Origin: Gordius sp. MW1
Taxonomy: Eukaryota; Nematomorpha; Gordioida; Gordea; Gordiidae
Direction of reading: 5' to 3'
Assembly (NCBI GenBank): GCA_964036665.1
Contig: OZ038526.1
Span: 23,622,001-23,686,000, forward strand
DNA: 64,000 nt
The translations under genes were made by a program, and so were the position numbers. Within the stretch, counting starts at the first letter, position 1; each line of letters opens with the position of its first letter. The notes beneath the pieces were generated by a model, which saw only the letters and a list, made by a program, of their open reading frames with translations, did not search any database and was not told the DNA's origin. Of the stretch, positions 24,854-36,435 are shown piece by piece.

Positions 24854-25828
24854 CAGAGACCAGAAAAGCCCGGCCCGCCCGGCGGCATGCTGATAAGATT
24901 CGGGCCTAATTTAATTAAAAATAGTATGTTATTTTGTTACTTTTTATTAGATTGTATATCGAGAATGCTTAAAATGTTAAAAACATAATTTTGTCACCCC
25001 TTTTTAAGTTATTTTTATAATCTTTGCCCGATTCCATTTCTTTCATACCTAGCTACGTTTATGGTAAGGATTGATATTTTTATATCTAAGTAGCCCTTTC
25101 ACTGTTTGCAATATACTTGTGCCGTCTATACTTAAAACAAAGGGGTCATGCCATTTTCACATAATTTATGCATATATAAAAATAAATTTCTCATTTAAAT
25201 TTAAAATAAAATGTGGTTTAACAAAGCTTCCCCACTCGCAATTCGCCATTTTATTCCCTAATCTACACTATTATTTATTTTTAATTTCCATAATAATTAT
25301 CCATATTCTTTTTTTGCCCCATTTCATAATTCGCCTATTTCCCCTATCTAAGCTATTACTTACTTTTGTAATACATAATTAATTTCCATACCATTTTTTT
25401 GCTTCAAATATCCATTATATTTTATAGTAAGAAGGTAATTTATTGATTAGATATAGTTTTTTTTATATAAAAAGTAAGTGTTACTAAATGAATTAAAATG
25501 CATTAGTAATTAATCAATTAAAATTTAGTGAGCTATTAATCGGGCCAGGCAACTAATGGTTCCGGCATGGCCGAGCGGACACTTAGAAGGGAGGCGGTCA
25601 ATTTAGTTAAAAATTTGGACCGGGCTGGATTCGGTCAGAAAATTTAACTGACCACTGTTTATTATCGCATAAATTCGGGCCTAACAGACAAATCTAGTAT
25701 TTCGGGTCTGGCAATTAGGGCAGCTTTAACGATTCGGGCGGACACTTAGAAAGGTTCAGGCGGGCAAGGAAGTAAAATTATAATTGAACCGGGTCCGGGC
25801 CGAAAATTCCAAACATATTTGACCTCTG
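24854..25828. mobile_element. hAT-like family 2, composite of two right ends
   Basis: The left end is CAGAGACCAGAAAAGCCCGG. A first right-end-like block (ATGGTTCCGGCATGGCCGAG, then AACTGACCACTG) stops near 25655. A second, complete right-end block (TTCGGGTCTGGCAATTAGGG, then ATTTGACCTCTG) ends at 25828. The interior matches 20901-21757. Flanking 8-mers agree only in part. The double end suggests a nested or recombined insertion. Confidence 0.55.
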
Positions 25829-25839
25829 CTAGATACCCT

Positions 25840-26385
25840 GCTGACCGAAATCTTTGTTTACAAAAAGCTTTGAGGCCCAGCTTTAAGGCAACCAAGCTGG
25901 CTGGGGTTGGGCCATCTATAAGTAAGCCCTGCCCCGGCCATATTTAATATCATGATTCTTTTCAAAAATATAATTATTTAATTTTTTCATTATAATCTAA
26001 TATAATTAAATAAAGGATCTCCTACGTTTATATTTTTAGATATGGTTGGAAATTAAAAAAGCAATGTTTATTATCTTGAATAAACATAACCTTGCTCTAA
26101 ATTATCGAATTTATAAATGGTTTAATAGCGGACGATGTGGTATTAGTGAAAGTCAAACGGCGGGTCGCTTGCCTGATGAAATAAAAGTCCGTTCGAGGCT
26201 TTTGATTATTCATGATTTTTTACATTATTAATAAAATTTGTTATTAAATTCTTGAAAGATTGCATTGAAAATTTATGATATGTAAAAAATTCGGTACCGG
26301 CTCAGGCTGGGCCCGAGCTTTGTGAAAAATTAGTGGGCGAAAAGAAGCCCTGGATTTTAAAATATTTACCGGCGGGCTATTGCAG
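25840..26385. mobile_element. hAT family 1 fragment (right end)
   Basis: GC-rich blocks near 25890-25940 and 26290-26385, ending GGCTATTGCAGGTCTATA, match the family 1 right end (TTGCAGGCCTCTA at 16128-16140). No matching left end or target duplication was found. Confidence 0.45.
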
Positions 26386-26589
26386 GTCTATAGTTCTAAT
26401 AATGACCCTAGTTTGCATATTTAAAGTATGCATAATTAAAATAATTGAAAGGAGAATTTCGCATATCAAAATTATGTCACAAAATTTAATCAATAAAAAT
26501 GTTAATGTTTTTTGAAGAGATTATCGAAACTTATCATAGATATTGAATGTATGAAATTTTAATAAAATTTTGTTTAATAGTATCATATT

Positions 26590-26640
26590 GAAATTTTACC
26601 CCCCCCCCCCCCAGGCAATTCTGCCTACGCCAGGTGAAGA
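26590..26640. mobile_element. C-run MITE end
   Basis: A run of C followed by CTGCCTACGCCAGGTG, a diverged right end of the CAGTGGCGTA family. Confidence 0.4.
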
Positions 26641-27505
26641 TCACAGATTAAGGAGGCTTTTTAACCATTAATTTAATGTATGAAAATCCAAAAAGGATAT
26701 TTTTGGAAAAGGATATATGGAAATGCGAAAGTAATAAAAGCTAAATAATGGGACAAACATCAATGGCCATGGAGGGTATTATAAATGGGGATGGTAAATG
26801 AATAGAGGAAAAGTTCCTCTCAAACACGACTTAGCAATAGTTAACACAATTCTGATTAAAAGCGCAAAGATCATCTTTGACCTACATAAGTGGAAAGCTT
26901 ATTAGTCATTAGAGGTCGAACTATGCTTATTTTAAAGTTTAATAGCGATATTTATCATTATTAACCTTTCTTGGTGCTAAGTTTTGCACGTCAAAAATGC
27001 TACCCGAAGATGAAAGAAGCTTTGTAAAAACTAAGGTAACAGAATTTTTAAAGAAATTCATGCCCTGGCTCTTCTTAAAAATTATGTAATTATTTTTTTG
27101 ATAATTAATACAATGGTATTTTCATAACAAAAACTCAAATTTTATTGCATGCAAGTAGCAATTTGCCCTTTGCCACACACAAATCTTGACGCATAGGACA
27201 CATGGATACCAAACATCATTATAAACCACCTATTTAACTAATTTTATCCAACGAATTAGATGAGGGTTGGTTTGCGGAAAGATATCGTATAATATCGTTT
27301 AAGAGATTTGGTTTTAATATAAACTCTTTTGTCTTATCCAAAATTTCACAAATATTCATCTTATACTTCTCTATTGATATTTACCCTATTTGTATAAACT
27401 ATGGTCCTATGTAGATTTATTGTGATAATGATCGCGATGGTAAAGTTGTTGTAGGGATCCATAACCACTCCACGCGTTATTTATTATGATAATTTCTTTT
27501 TGTTT
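26641..27505. other. AT-rich intergenic, nothing recognised
   Basis: No supportable feature. Confidence 0.4.
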
Positions 27506-27513
27506 ATATATAT

Positions 27514-28607
27514 CAGGGACCAGATTGCCCGGCCCGGCCCGCTGCCCGAACAGGCCCGGCCCGCTGCCCGAACAGGCCCGGCCCACTGCCCGAACACGCC
27601 CGCTGTCCTAAATTTTTGTTTTCGGGCGGGCCCGGGCAGGCATGTTAAAGATAGGATTCGGGCAATTCGAGCTTAATGAGATTTTTTAAATAGTGTTATT
27701 TCGTTACTTTTTATTTAGTTGCATATAAAAATGCTAAAAAAGTTAAGAAACTTGATTTCGCCTTCACAAAGTCTCTCCAATTAGCCTTTCTTATTCCCTT
27801 ATCATTCGTCGCTTTCGCTAAGTTACTACTTATTTTTATGATAAAAAATTTCTATACCTTTCTTTTTTTAAATTGCATTTAAATTCTATTGATAAATTAT
27901 TGTCTTTTTATCAAAAAAGTAAGTTTCAACAGGGCACAGATTGACTAATTGAACTAATTTTATTCATTAAGAAGTTTATTTATGGGTGGGGCAAACGGGT
28001 TAACTCAAAAGGGGATTAAAATTTTGTTTATTGTAATATTATTTATTAAATATGTTAACTTTAAACTTAATTAAAAAAATTGCTACATAAATATTTTCAT
28101 GGACATCGGCTGCATTAAATTAATATTTTGCTATTATATGATTTTTAAATGTTCCAACATGTTTGTCCCTAAATTCATTATTAAATAACTTATTAAAATA
28201 TTGTGACCTAAAGCGGTTTCGCCAATGCTATCTGGCCAAATTTTTCCGAAAGACCAAATACTAACCTTTTTTGACCTATTAGGATTAAAACTAAAGATAA
28301 AGTTTCATTTGAAAAAATCATTCGACTTTTAAATAACATAGGAAATTAGATTTTATTTGTGATAATAAAATATTGCATATTTTTTATGCCATTAATTTAA
28401 TGTTTATATTAGTGGTTGATTTAAGATTGCATAATTTCGGGCCTAACGGGCAAATTTAATATTTCGGGCCGGGCAGTTCGGGCAGCTTTAATGTTTCGGG
28501 CGCGGGCGGGCACCTAGAAAGTTCTTGCGGGCGCGGGCGGGCAATGAAGTTAAAAAATTGAACCGGGCCGGGTTCGGGCATAAAATTCCTAACAAATCTG
28601 ACCTCTG
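27514..28607. mobile_element. hAT-like family 2, complete copy with 8-bp duplication
   Basis: The left end is CAGGGACCAGATTGCCCGGC. The right end, in reverse complement, is CAGAGGTCAGATTTG. ATATATAT flanks both sides (27506-27513 and 28608-28615); it fits nTnnnnAn but is low in complexity. The left end carries a short GC-rich tandem repeat, GCCCGAACAGGCCCGGCCC, about three times. The interior is AT-rich and non-coding. This copy defines the family. Confidence 0.75.
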
Positions 28608-28865
28608 ATATATATGTACGTTTATGCATTTTTGTAACTAATAGTTGGATATTTACATAATTGTATTTTTCCATTCATACATAATAAAATCTCTTCTGAT
28701 CGATAAAACATCTGATATATCTAAAATCGTTCCCTTCTAAATAAACGGTCCCCCTATCCATTTTACCCACCCCTTTTTAGACCTTACTTGGACTACGGCA
28801 TATACCTTGACGCCCCACGACATAAGCAGTTAAACCGTCCTACGAAATACTTTTAGTCGCAACAC

Positions 28866-28892
28866 TGGTGATAGCGATGGGATTCGAACCCA
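28866..28892 (+). promoter_or_regulatory. Primer-binding-site-like or tRNA 3'-end-like sequence
   Basis: TGGTGATAGCGATGGGATTC continuing into GAACCCA is the exact reverse complement of what a tRNA 3' end would look like: a T-loop GTTCGAATC, an acceptor strand and CCA. No matching 5' tRNA half (acceptor GATAGCG) lies upstream on the minus strand, so this is not a tRNA gene. A start with TGG fits an LTR-retroelement primer-binding site, with a possible LTR end (GTCGCAACA) just before it, but no gag ORF follows. It could equally be a fragment of a tRNA-derived repeat. Confidence 0.4.
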
Positions 28893-29413
28893 GTTGTTAA
28901 ATAATGGTATTAGCGAAAAGCGTGTTGTTGTAAAATAGAAGAGCGGAAATTTAAAACGTAGAAATGATATTGCAATATGACGCGTGGCACAAGGAATATA
29001 GAAGTTACATAATTGAGGCGCATTTACATATGTAAACGACGCAGCTCACCACACATTGCCGTTTGTTTAGATCGTTTCGTCATCTTGACCAATTAAGGGC
29101 CATGTCCTTTATCTTCTTAGTATTTAGTCCACTAATAATATTAGGTCTAAAAATGTTTCCCCGACTATCCATTCTGCGACATGGTATATTTCTATAAGAA
29201 TATAAAATAAAATTTTTAATAATCCAAAACCGATTGAATTCTTAAAATGTATTTTTTACTTGAACTTTATTAACTTTCCCATTATGTAAATTTTTATAGA
29301 ATTTAATTGTATAGTTTAAGTTTATTTAAGCTATTTTGGGATAATTACTTAAAATACATTTTTGACAATTAACATAACATAATTTAAAAAATCAATGTTT
29401 TTAAAATTATTTG
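28893..29413. other. Intergenic, nothing recognised
   Basis: No ORF with recognisable content, and no repeat apart from the flanking elements. Confidence 0.35.
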
Positions 29414-29667
29414 CGCTTCTGTACATTAGACGATTGACCTGTTAGGCGACAACCAATTAGGGTTAGGATTATATTAGTTGAATAATGTAATATATATTAT
29501 ATTGTATTGTATTTAATCTGTTGTATAATATTTATTTTATTGTATTATATTTATGGTATTATATCATATTTATACTATATTATTTTAATTTTAATTTGCA
29601 TAATGATTATGTTGCAGTCACGTGTTCAATGATCGCGAACTGAAAAATCGCCTAATGAACCAGATTC
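29414..29667. mobile_element. MITE-like element with unlike ends
   Basis: The left end (CTTCTGTACATTAGACGATT, then GACCTGTTAGGCGACAACC) matches, in reverse complement, the sequence at 34800-34866. The right end (TTGCAGTCACGTGTTCAATG ... CAGATTC) and the AT-rich core match the element at 32021-32297. The element therefore combines the left end of one family with the right end of another. Confidence 0.55.
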
Positions 29668-29755
29668 ATTATTTGTATCGATATTGCGTCCTCCACAATT
29701 TTAAATTATCACATGTATATCATTTATTTACAAAAAAATCAGGCACTTTAATCAA

Positions 29756-31414
29756 ATGGTTGATGCCTTATTAGATAAATCAATATACTATCCAGACGCT
29801 GATGTCATTGTTAAATTATATGAAAAATTAGCTAAAGGAGAGGTAAAGTAAATCTTTGTGTTGTGGAAATGATAAATTACAATCTTATTATAGTCATTAT
29901 CCTTAGAGTGGAAGAATCCTGGTCGTTATTTGCCAGAAGAAACTAGAGTTTCGCCAGTTAAAAGAAGGGAAAAGGGTAGCGAAAAGAAAAAATCTAAAAC
30001 TGCCATAGAAGAAATAAAGCCCAAAGTTTTAAAAGATTTTGAGTTTGAAGAGTATACAAAGTTTGATTTTAAATCTAGCAATAACAATAAAAGTATATGA
30101 TTTAAAATAAAAATACTAGTGTTTTTTTCTATAGATTTGCATATATATTTTAAAATAAATTTCCCTTATTTTTCCTATCCTTGTTTTTACTAAAATATAT
30201 GATTTAATGACTCTAAAACCCTGTTTTATTATCAATTTTGTTTTTAAATCTATAAGAAAATAAACCCATGCCTTATTTATATATTTCAAATTTTTTGTTG
30301 AATTAAACATTTAATAGTTCAACCATGTCTAAAGTTTATTTTTGAAATAGTGTATATAACACTATTAATTGAATTTTTATAATATTTAATTGCTTAACCT
30401 TTACATTTATTTGACCTTATTTTGACCACATTGATAGACTTCTTCTAATAATGATATAATATATATTTTTGCTAACTAGGTTTACAATTAGAATACAAAA
30501 CAAAGTTGATTAACAAGGATTCGGCATTATATAGTAGTGAAAAGAAAAAAAAGAAAGTTAATTCCACTTGTTTTAATGATGTCTTAAAGGATGTCATCAA
30601 GCACAGAGTATGGGAAAAAGAAGATGCATTAACTTCAAGTACCTCTCCAAATATGCCTCAGACCAAGTCATCACCATTAAAAGTATGTATTTAATTAGGC
30701 ACACCTCTCAAAATTTTATCCTTAAACTAAAATATAATTAATTGCTTCATTTTTTTTAACCTTATCATATTTTAGTAAATTTGAGGTTTTTAATTTGGCG
30801 TCTTTACATATTTATTGGTAATAATAATTTGGTCATTATGGCAATTACAGACATATTATTTGTTATGTTTTAACATATAAATACTAAAAAGTTATAGAGA
30901 GATTATCAAATGATACATATTGTATAGTAAAATTGTTAATACGTTTGAATAATTAAAAAACTGCTGTTTTTCTATTCTCAAAAGCCCTTTTTATTTGTCG
31001 GAACTCACCCTATACTAGCTTTAAGAATTAAAAAAAATGATCACTCTCCTTTAAATCACCACCCTCTATATTATGTGTATAATTTTTATGAGTGATATCA
31101 AATATTTAAAGGCATAAGAAATAAATAATAGTCTAACTTCTAATTTTGCTTTTTAAATTTTTGTCTTTAATAGTAGCGGACAAAGCACCTATTAATATAA
31201 ATATGATTTCTGCCATTTTTAAGCAAGGTTGTTAAAATGTTAAAATATGAAGCTGTGTAATAATGGACAATTATAACTATTCTCCCAATTTATAAAGGTA
31301 GATTCAATGGAACCTATGGAAACTGTTGAACAAAATCACCATTCAAATGAGCAAAATGATGACCACATAATTCTCGGTTGTCTATCTATCAATATTGAAA
31401 ATGAGAAAACATAA
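29756..31414 (+). CDS. PAGR1/PA1-like protein (PTIP-associated, MLL3/4 complex)
   Basis: Four exons with GT-AG introns and an unbroken frame: 29756-29842, 29894-30092, 30492-30682 and 31298-31414 (stop TAA at 31412). The product is 197 residues. Exons 1-2 give YYPDADVIVKLYEKLAKGES then LSLEWKNPGRYLPEE, and exon 3 gives FNDVLKDVIKHRVWEKEDAL after a lysine-rich stretch. From family knowledge, PAXIP1-associated glutamate-rich protein 1 has a conserved LYE-L-A block followed by a P-R-(R)-P segment, an acidic FxFD patch (here DFEFEEYTKFDF) and a (D)KVLxDMKxH helix, in the same order. PAGR1 works in the nucleus with PTIP in KMT2C/D H3K4 methyltransferase complexes. That role is inferred here. The start is the first in-frame ATG, but an acceptor-like ...AATCAG at 29742 means an upstream exon is possible. 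Introns are 51, 399 and 615 nt. Confidence 0.6.
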
Positions 31415-31546
31415 TTATAAAAATTCATCAATTGACATAGCTTTCTTGCAATATATGTATCCAGTTTTTATATTACTCATTTATTATTTATTCAATTGCA
31501 ACATTTTAAATAATAATTTGGTTACTTGTAATTAGAAAAATGTGTA

Positions 31547-31552
31547 AATAAA
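31547..31552 (+). terminator. Polyadenylation signal AATAAA for the PAGR1-like gene
   Basis: AATAAA lies about 130 nt after the stop codon at 31412-31414, a normal distance for a short 3' UTR. Confidence 0.45.
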
Positions 31553-32020
31553 TTTCTACCTATCCTTATTTAGTATTTTTTAGAACAATATTTTTATTGC
31601 TTATTTCTATTTGGGCCATAACTGCCCTTCCGAATTTTTTGTGGTATTAAGTTAACTTATAATCTCTTTAAAACATTTATTGGAAAACTTGTTTTTTATA
31701 AAACACTTTATAACTTAGACTGTTTCATCTATTGTATTTTGGAGTGGAGGACTATTTGAACTTGAGAGCGTTACATCTGACAAACTAGGTGTTATGGATA
31801 TATGACAAATAAAATCGAGACCTTGAATGTTTTTAGATAGGCAAAAATAATATTAAATCTACAAACATCATCATTAAACGGTTATTATGTGGGCCAAGTT
31901 TTTTATGAATTCAATAAATACTTTGCTGCAATGTTTTTTACTAGCTAATGATTCAACACATATTATTCCTTTGGTTATAGGTTAAATTTTAAATGTGGCA
32001 ATCTATATATATAAAATAAA

Positions 32021-32297
32021 GAATCTGATACATTAGGCGATTTTTCAGTTCGCGATTCTTGAACACGTGACTGCAACATATGCTTCTGTACTAGGGTTAG
32101 GGTTATATTAATTGTATAATGTAATATATATTATATTGTATTGTATTTAATCTGTTGTATAATATTTATTTTATTGTATTTATGGTATTATATCATATTT
32201 ATACTATATTATTTTAATTTTTAATTTGCATAATGATTATGTTGCAGTCACGTGTTCAATGATCGCGAACTGAAAAATCGCCTACTGAACCAGATTC
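32021..32297. mobile_element. MITE with ~57-bp terminal inverted repeats
   Basis: The left end GAATCTGATACATTAGGCGA, continuing to GAACACGTGACTGCAAC at 32077, is matched in reverse complement by 32241-32297 with a few changes. The core carries CTAGGGTTAGGGTTATATTA and an AT-rich stretch shared with 29414-29667. There is no ORF and no convincing target duplication. Another partial right end (AATCGCCTGCGTACCAGATT) lies near 51086-51106. Confidence 0.7.
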
Positions 32298-32585
32298 TAT
32301 ACGACTCTAAATCACTATGAAAATTAAATTTAAAATAATATAGTATAAATAATACAATGAATATAATAAATATAATACAAAAAATAAATACAATATAATA
32401 TATGTTATATAATACAATAAATATAATATAATACAATAAACAAATGTATACAATAAATATAATATAATGCAATACAGTAAATATAATGCAATATAATACA
32501 ATATAATAAATATTATATAGTACAATACAATAATAATAATACAATGCATTTAATATAATAAATATAATACCATTATTATATAGTA
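32298..32585. repeat. AT-rich inverted partner of the MITE core
   Basis: A stretch built almost only of A and T with repeated AATATAATA words. It is largely the reverse complement of the AT-rich core at 32090-32240. The two overlapping minus-strand ORFs here (Y/I/L only) are low-complexity artefacts. Confidence 0.5.
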
Positions 32586-32637
32586 GTCAAAAACATAGAA
32601 GGTCACACTTTATACCAGCCCAGAAGATGTTGGAAAC

Positions 32638-32745
32638 ATGGGCGTAGCCAGGTTTTAGAATAGGGGGGGGGCGAAAGTTGTTTAAGTTCATTTAGGGAGG
32701 GGCAAACACAAATTTTTTTATCTTAAGGGTTTTTGTAATGAAGAA
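32638..32745. mobile_element. C-run MITE family, left end
   Basis: It starts GGGCGTAGCCAGGTTTTAGA, then a G run, GCGAAAGTTGTTTAAGTTCA, a second G-rich tract and AAGGGTTTTTGTAATGAAG. It is co-linear with 17430-17560 and inverted relative to 49594-49735. Confidence 0.6.
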
Positions 32746-34136
32746 AAGAACTATTGTCATTTAAATTTAAAACTAAGTTGAAAACTATAAAAAAATGGAT
32801 TTAAAACAATAGAAACTTTTATGTCTCAAAAAAAGGGTCAAGACTTTCTAAAGTTTGGACAACTCTACTATTTTATGATGTTTTTTATGCCAAATCTAAA
32901 ACATCATGAACTTATACCAATATATATTTATAAACTGATTATTTTAAACTTTACCCTTTCAACCTAAAATAATTTTACAAACTAGGAGAAAATCTCATTT
33001 TTTACACAAAATTTATTATTAAGTCTCATAAAATTTTTGTTTTAAGAATTTACATTTAGATTTTTTTCATATTCTAAATTCTAACCTTCTATGATGTATT
33101 TATATTCAATAAAATTAAATTGTCCAAAAATAGAAAATAATGGTTAAGAACAGTATTCACTTTTAACTATAAAAATATAGGGCCAAAATTCCATAGCAAA
33201 CATTTTTTTAAAGGTTTATTATACCAAGTTCTATATTTATAGTTCTAACCTGATTTTATATAATATTATTAATAAAATTATGAAATTAAAATAGCTAAAA
33301 TTTGTATGAGCTAAATTAATCACATAGGGGAAAATTTTAAAAAATTGTACTAATTTAGGATATAAAATAAAATTAATTGATTGAATACCCAAAGTAATAT
33401 ATTAATTTACTGATAAGAGTTAAAATACTATGCCTATATACAACCAAGTTATAGCTATTTAAAGTTTGGGGACAACTTGACCCCCTTTACCATCCGCATT
33501 AGGATTCACCTGATCAACACAGGAATATGGCTGTGAAAGTGCTTAGGCGTGCTTGACATCCTATAATGTTCAATATGATGCCTTAAAAATTATTATGGTT
33601 GCAATACATATGAGTGTCTTAGTCTAATTATGAGAAAAGCAAAAAAAATTTTCCTTATTTAATAATTAGAAATAATTTTGACACTTAATAAATAGTTAGT
33701 AAATAAGCCATTAACTATTGAGGCAAAGCAGTATTTAATGTAGTTTTTCTATTTTTCTTAAAAAATTATTTGATTGTAAGTCCATAATTGTGTAATGAAT
33801 ATATGTTAAAAATTTTAAATTTAAATATTATATATTGAACATTTTATGTACATTTGTAGATAATTTGTTTAGTTCAGTAAAAGCAGGGATAAGTTTATAA
33901 TATGCAAAATATAAATTAAGTTAAAATTTATATTAAGCAAATGTATTAGCTAATCCTCTATCTATAGAAAAAGATGATAATAAGCCACTACTATGAAATT
34001 TATAATATAATAAATGAAAGATAATTTATTTAGTCTTTGATATAATGTTAAAAGATGGTACATATTTAAAACAATGAATAGGTAATATTTTGTGGTGAGC
34101 TTTAACGGTAATTCTTCTTAAATTCATTGTTTTAAC
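32746..34136. other. AT-rich intergenic, nothing recognised
   Basis: No gene or repeat that I can support. Confidence 0.4.
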
Positions 34137-34720
34137 ATTGACTAATCTAAAGATTTAAAAAATATGCACATAAAATACTTTGATAGCTCATAGATTTACT
34201 CGATGAAGACAAGTTGTGTTAAACTAGCTAAAATAGATATAACTAATCTAAAGATTTTAAAAATATGCACATAAAGTACTTTGAACATTGGACAGCTTGA
34301 GTTGGAAAATTAATTTTGAGATAACAACAGTTACTATGATAAAAATTAGAAAATAGCACATATATTTACTTGATGAAGACAAGTTGTGTTAAACTAGCTA
34401 AAATACATATAACTAATCTAAAGATTTAAAAAATATGCACATAAAGTACTTTGAACATTGGACAGCTTGAGTTGGAAGATTCATCTTGAGATAACAACAA
34501 TTACTATGATAATTAGAAAATAGCACATAAATTTACTTGATGAAGACAAGTTGTGTTAAACTAGCTAAAACTAAAGAAAAAATATGCACATAAAGTACTT
34601 TGAACATTGGACAGATTGAGGTGGAAGATAAATGAATTAATACAACCATTACTAATATAAAGATTAGAAAATAGCACATAAATTTACTTGATGAAGACAA
34701 GATTGAACTTGTTACAACTA
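34137..34720. repeat. Tandem array, ~170-180-bp unit, about 3-4 copies
   Basis: Repeated phrases in order: CTAATCTAAAGATTTAAAAA, ATATGCACATAAAGTACTTT, GAACATTGGACAGCTTGAG, TAGAAAATAGCACATA and TTACTTGATGAAGACAAG. The last unit is diverged and has internal deletions. Confidence 0.8.
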
Positions 34721-34796
34721 ATATAAACGTGCAAATCTATCAAATATTGGTTTTCATCACTTGGTTATCACTTGTTTTTTCTCCAGTCGCGCTCAG

Positions 34797-34866
34797 TCGA
34801 AGCGCACATAAATCTCTAACCTAATCGGTTGTCGACCTAACAGGTCAATCGTCTAATGTACAGAAG
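34797..34866. mobile_element. Isolated MITE end (family of 29414)
   Basis: CGGTTGTCGACCTAACAGGT, then CAATCGTCTAATGTACAGAAG, is the reverse complement of the left end of the element at 29414. No partner end is adjacent. A short hAT-like terminus TAGTGTTGTAAAAACGG follows at 34905, like the left end of the element at 1875. Confidence 0.45.
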
Positions 34867-34983
34867 CGAAAGTAAAGTGTATGTATGTGTGTATACGTGT
34901 ATATTAGTGTTGTAAAAACGGCTGGCTGGTTTTTCCCAGCGTGTTGCCAAGCTTGGTAATTGGTGTATAAATTACGCCTAACC

Positions 34984-35246
34984 TGTTGAGTCTTGGTTTT
35001 GGTGAAGCCTTTATTCAAAATACTAAGAGACTATCTTAATAGTACAATTTTTGTATATATATGTGATAGTGGGGTGAGACATTTACATAGTGGGGTGATA
35101 GTGGAATGAACGCGTTACATAGTGGGGTGATAGTGGAATGAACGCGCTAAAGTAGAATTCGAATATTCTAGTGAAGTCTTATCCTGGCGCTCCGCATGAT
35201 AGTGGGGTGATACGAGCAAAAGTACATCTAATTTGAATACATAACA
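34984..35246 (-). repeat. 3' LTR of gypsy element 1
   Basis: On the minus strand it begins TGTTATGTATTC directly after a purine tract (AAAGGGTAAGAGA, about 35247-35259) and ends ACTCAACA, giving TGTT...AACA termini. Inside is an AATAAA signal (reverse complement near 35009-35015) and a short tandem repeat containing ATAGTGGGGTGATAGTGGAA. No 5' LTR is present upstream of gag, so identity between LTRs cannot be used. Confidence 0.6.
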
Positions 35247-35257
35247 TCTCTTACCCT

Positions 35258-36435
35258 TTAAGTGATTCCATATCTTTCTATAGGGTTTCGGATTCGTGTA
35301 GATCGCCGGACCGTTATTTCTGGTGAGGGTATAGGTGAATGAGGGGAGTCCATACGATGGGGTAGCGGTGAGGGCGGGGGTGTGTTGGAAACTGGCATGT
35401 TATCGCTATCCTCATTATATGGTAAATTAGGCTGTTGCGGCATGGTGGCGTCAAGTAAATCACCAGGATCATTTTGTGGCTGATCACCCGGTATTGCATG
35501 CGAAATGTCAGCCCATCGATCTTCATTGTTTAGCGTGTCTGCGGTATCTAACGATTTTCTAAGATGATCACCATGTCTCTTCCATAATGCCCCATTATCC
35601 ATTTCTATCATGTATGATACTGGGCCTAAGATTTTTACTATTTTCCCCGTTACCCATAATTGATCATTAGTTGTGAAAGTTCTAACCCATACTCGGTCTC
35701 CAATTACAAATTTCCGTTTGATAGGTGCCAACTCGTCTTTGTCAAGACCAGTTACATGTGGTTTGAGTAAGTTTAATGGACCGATTGGTTGAATTTTGAT
35801 TAATAGATTGGCTGGAGTTAATCCAGTTGTTAGGTGAATGGTATTCCTAGAAAACAGAAGGTTATATAATTTATCGTTTTTAAAATTCCTAGTTGAATGT
35901 TCGGACAAAACGTTCAGCTTCTCCGTTGGATCGAGGATGATACGGGCTGGAATATGCATTACGAATATTATTTGTTTTGCAGTATGTTTTAAACTCGGCG
36001 CTTGTAAACTGAGGTCCATTGTCTGTAGCCAGGGTGTTTGGTACTCCGAACCTTGAGAAAATAGCTTCGAGAGCGTTTATAGTGCTTGCCGTTGTGATCG
36101 TGGTCATGGGAATTACCTCAGGCCATTTACTGTAGGCTTCAATTACAATTAGATAATAATACCCATTAAGGGGTCCACAAAAATCTGCATGGCTCCCAGG
36201 ACCATGGTTTCCTAGGGTTTTCCCATTTTTGAATGGCTAATTCTGTTGTCCCAGTGAACCATTGTTGACAATCCGTACAGTTTTGAACATAACCTTCTAT
36301 ATCTTTATCAATACCCGGATACCAGAGATGTTGACGAGCCATGATTTTTGAGCGACTCATGCCTGGGTGTCCTAAGTGGATTAGTTTCAAAATAGTTTGC
36401 CTAATCCTTGAGGAATAATAATTCGATATCCCCAA
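35258..36435 (-). pseudogene. Gypsy element 1 integrase, broken
   Basis: The integrase part of a Ty3/gypsy pol, spread over three reading frames (36166-36435, 35889-36107 and 35258-36019). The zinc-binding HHCC region is visible as HLGHPGMSRSKIM ... NCTDCQQW. The catalytic core keeps TDNGPQFTSAEF and SPYHPRSNGEAERF with its Glu. The C-terminal part (DRVWVRTFTT ... VSYMIEMDNG) runs to the stop at 35258, just before the purine tract and LTR. Frameshifts between the three blocks make it non-functional. It closely resembles the K02A2.6-like class of gypsy polyproteins found in many invertebrates. Confidence 0.85.

Noticed and set aside
28866..28892. A functional tRNA gene on the minus strand
   Set aside because: Only the 3' third is present; no matching acceptor, D-arm or anticodon arm is found upstream on that strand.
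32248..32549. Two overlapping minus-strand ORFs made of Y, I, L and C
   Set aside because: Low-complexity AT repeat that is the inverse of a MITE core; no protein signal.
35838..36056. Plus-strand ORF opposite gypsy element 1
   Set aside because: Shadow of the integrase coding sequence on the minus strand.
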